Shown here piece after piece: positions 6,023-6,471 of a stretch of DNA of 6,471 bases; position 1 is the stretch's first letter; every line of letters begins with the position of its first letter. The DNA lies in contig SLHN01000062.1 in assembly GCA_007136145.1 (NCBI GenBank), positions 1 to 6,471 of the forward strand. The letters run 5' to 3'. The stretch comes from Thioalkalivibrio sp. (GTDB taxonomy: Bacteria > Pseudomonadota > Gammaproteobacteria > Ectothiorhodospirales > Ectothiorhodospiraceae). Made by a program: the position numbers and the translations under genes. The notes under the pieces were generated by a model. That model did not search any database. It was not told where the DNA came from and saw only the letters and a program-made list of their open reading frames with translations.

Positions 6023-6064
6023 CTCTCCGCAGGTCAGGGCCGTTGATCTTGCGATCGGATGATA
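6023..6064 (-). promoter_or_regulatory. Ribosome binding site and possible -10 box of the kinase gene
   Basis: GGAGAG at 6028-6023, 3 nt before GTG 6019, is the only purine-rich ribosome site near the candidate starts. TATCAT at 6064-6059 matches the -10 consensus at 5 of 6 positions and would give a leader of about 33 nt. No matching -35 element was found 16-18 bp upstream, so the promoter part is weak. Confidence 0.4.
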
Positions 6065-6188
6065 CGGTGTAAGCGCCATGCCGACCACGGAAAGATTCAG
6101 GCTGCCAGTCTCTGCTCGAGCTCGAACCAGATGGTGTGATTACCGGACAATGCATGACCCATTCGACACGGGGCTTCCCTGTGCGGCA

Positions 6189-6207
6189 CGGCAAGGGTAT
6201 CTTGCCG
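6189..6207 (+). promoter_or_regulatory. Hairpin and possible -10 element directly before the exonuclease start
   Basis: CGGCAAG (6189-6195) and CTTGCCG (6201-6207) form a 7-bp stem with a GGTAT loop, ending 4 nt before the ATG. An alternative pairing is GTGCGGCA (6181-6188) with TGCCGCAC (6203-6210). No ribosome site lies at normal distance; the nearest, AAGGG (6193-6197), is 14 nt away and inside the stem. TATCTT at 6198-6203 resembles a -10 box placed so that transcription could start at or near the ATG, giving a leaderless message. The -35 region is poor. Confidence 0.3.
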
Positions 6208-6211
6208 CACC

Positions 6212-6471
6212 ATGCGAATCCTCAGTCTGAACGCCAACGGTATACGGGCCGCCGCCCGCAAGGGTTTCTTCGACTGGTTGCCCGAAACCAGTTCCGACGT
6301 CGTCTGCCTGCAGGAGACCAAGGCCCGCATCGAGCAACTGGCCGACCCGGTGTTTCATCCCGATGGCTATCACTGCGCCTACGTCGATGCGGAAAGACCC
6401 GGTTACAGCGGAGTCGCGATCTACAGCCGGCTGCAACCGGACGCGGTGGTCACCCATTGCGGGTTCGAGGA
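6212..6471 (+). CDS. Exodeoxyribonuclease III / ExoA family AP endonuclease, N-terminal part (partial)
   Basis: The 86 visible residues begin MRILSLNANGIRAAARKGFF and belong to the Xth/ExoA branch of the endonuclease/exonuclease/phosphatase fold (about 250-270 aa when complete), which cuts DNA 5' of abasic sites in base excision repair. Asn7 and Asn9 lie in the first strand. LQETK (33-37) carries the metal-binding Glu35, and GYSGVAIYS (64-72) is the usual second motif. The YSRLQPDAVV segment (71-80) is close to what I recall of Pseudomonas Crc, a non-catalytic relative also encoded beside pyrE. Crc has lost the Glu of LQETK and the YSG motif; both are kept here, so this is probably an active nuclease. 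The ATG at 6212 matches the family start exactly. The gene is cut by the window edge, so the C-terminal catalytic Asp/His cannot be checked. Confidence 0.95.
   Translation, partial: MRILSLNANGIRAAARKGFFDWLPETSSDVVCLQETKARIEQLADPVFHPDGYHCAYVDAERPGYSGVAIYSRLQPDAVVTHCGFE

Noticed and set aside
6020..6088. Earlier kinase starts (ATG 6079 or GTG 6088)
   Set aside because: No ribosome site precedes them and the added residues are unlike a signal or membrane segment; GTG 6019 has GGAGAG and leads straight into the first helix. Not excluded experimentally.
6116..6125. TCGAGCTCGA palindrome between the kinase and exonuclease genes
   Set aside because: A 10-bp palindrome of this simple composition is not distinctive and is not placed against a recognised promoter.
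4794..6194. Open frame on the minus strand overlapping the kinase in another frame
   Set aside because: Low-complexity Arg/Ser/Gly product without membrane segments or motifs, while the overlapping frame encodes a clear ComP-like kinase.

Overview
This window looks like chromosome from a GC-rich gammaproteobacterium. PyrE is of the E. coli type along its whole length, a TPP riboswitch precedes thiC, and an ExoA/Crc-type nuclease gene sits on the far side of pyrE, as I recall for the pyrE-crc pair of Pseudomonas. I cannot name the genus. No phage, transposon, CRISPR, tRNA or rRNA sequence was recognised.

Left part (1-1731) is housekeeping. The 5' end of thiC runs leftward off the window. Its leader holds a complete TPP riboswitch and a visible expression platform: a perfect 9-bp hairpin that buries the thiC ribosome binding site, and a segment of the aptamer that can pair with the blocking strand instead. 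Reading rightward is a small exported, histidine-rich DUF305 protein, probably copper or silver binding. It ends at a 10-bp hairpin shared with the convergent pyrE gene (orotate phosphoribosyltransferase).

Middle part (about 1822-6019) is a sensory block lying between pyrE and the nuclease gene. It holds a lipoprotein with a Pro-Glu-Gly repeat linker (leftward, with a strong terminator), a NarL/LuxR-type response regulator (rightward, divergent from the lipoprotein) and a large membrane histidine kinase (leftward, convergent with the regulator). The kinase has the layout of Bacillus ComP: one membrane helix, a PDZ-like outer domain, about nine more helices, a GAF-like region and a HisKA_3/HATPase core. 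The 240-bp region between lipoprotein and regulator carries a near-perfect 28-bp palindrome that is a good candidate operator. The simplest model is that the kinase senses something in the envelope and phosphorylates the regulator, which controls its own gene and the lipoprotein gene. The pairing and targets are inferred from position and family.

Right edge (6212-6471) is the start of an ExoA/exodeoxyribonuclease III family gene. It keeps the catalytic residues that Crc has lost, and has an odd start region with a hairpin and no good ribosome binding site.
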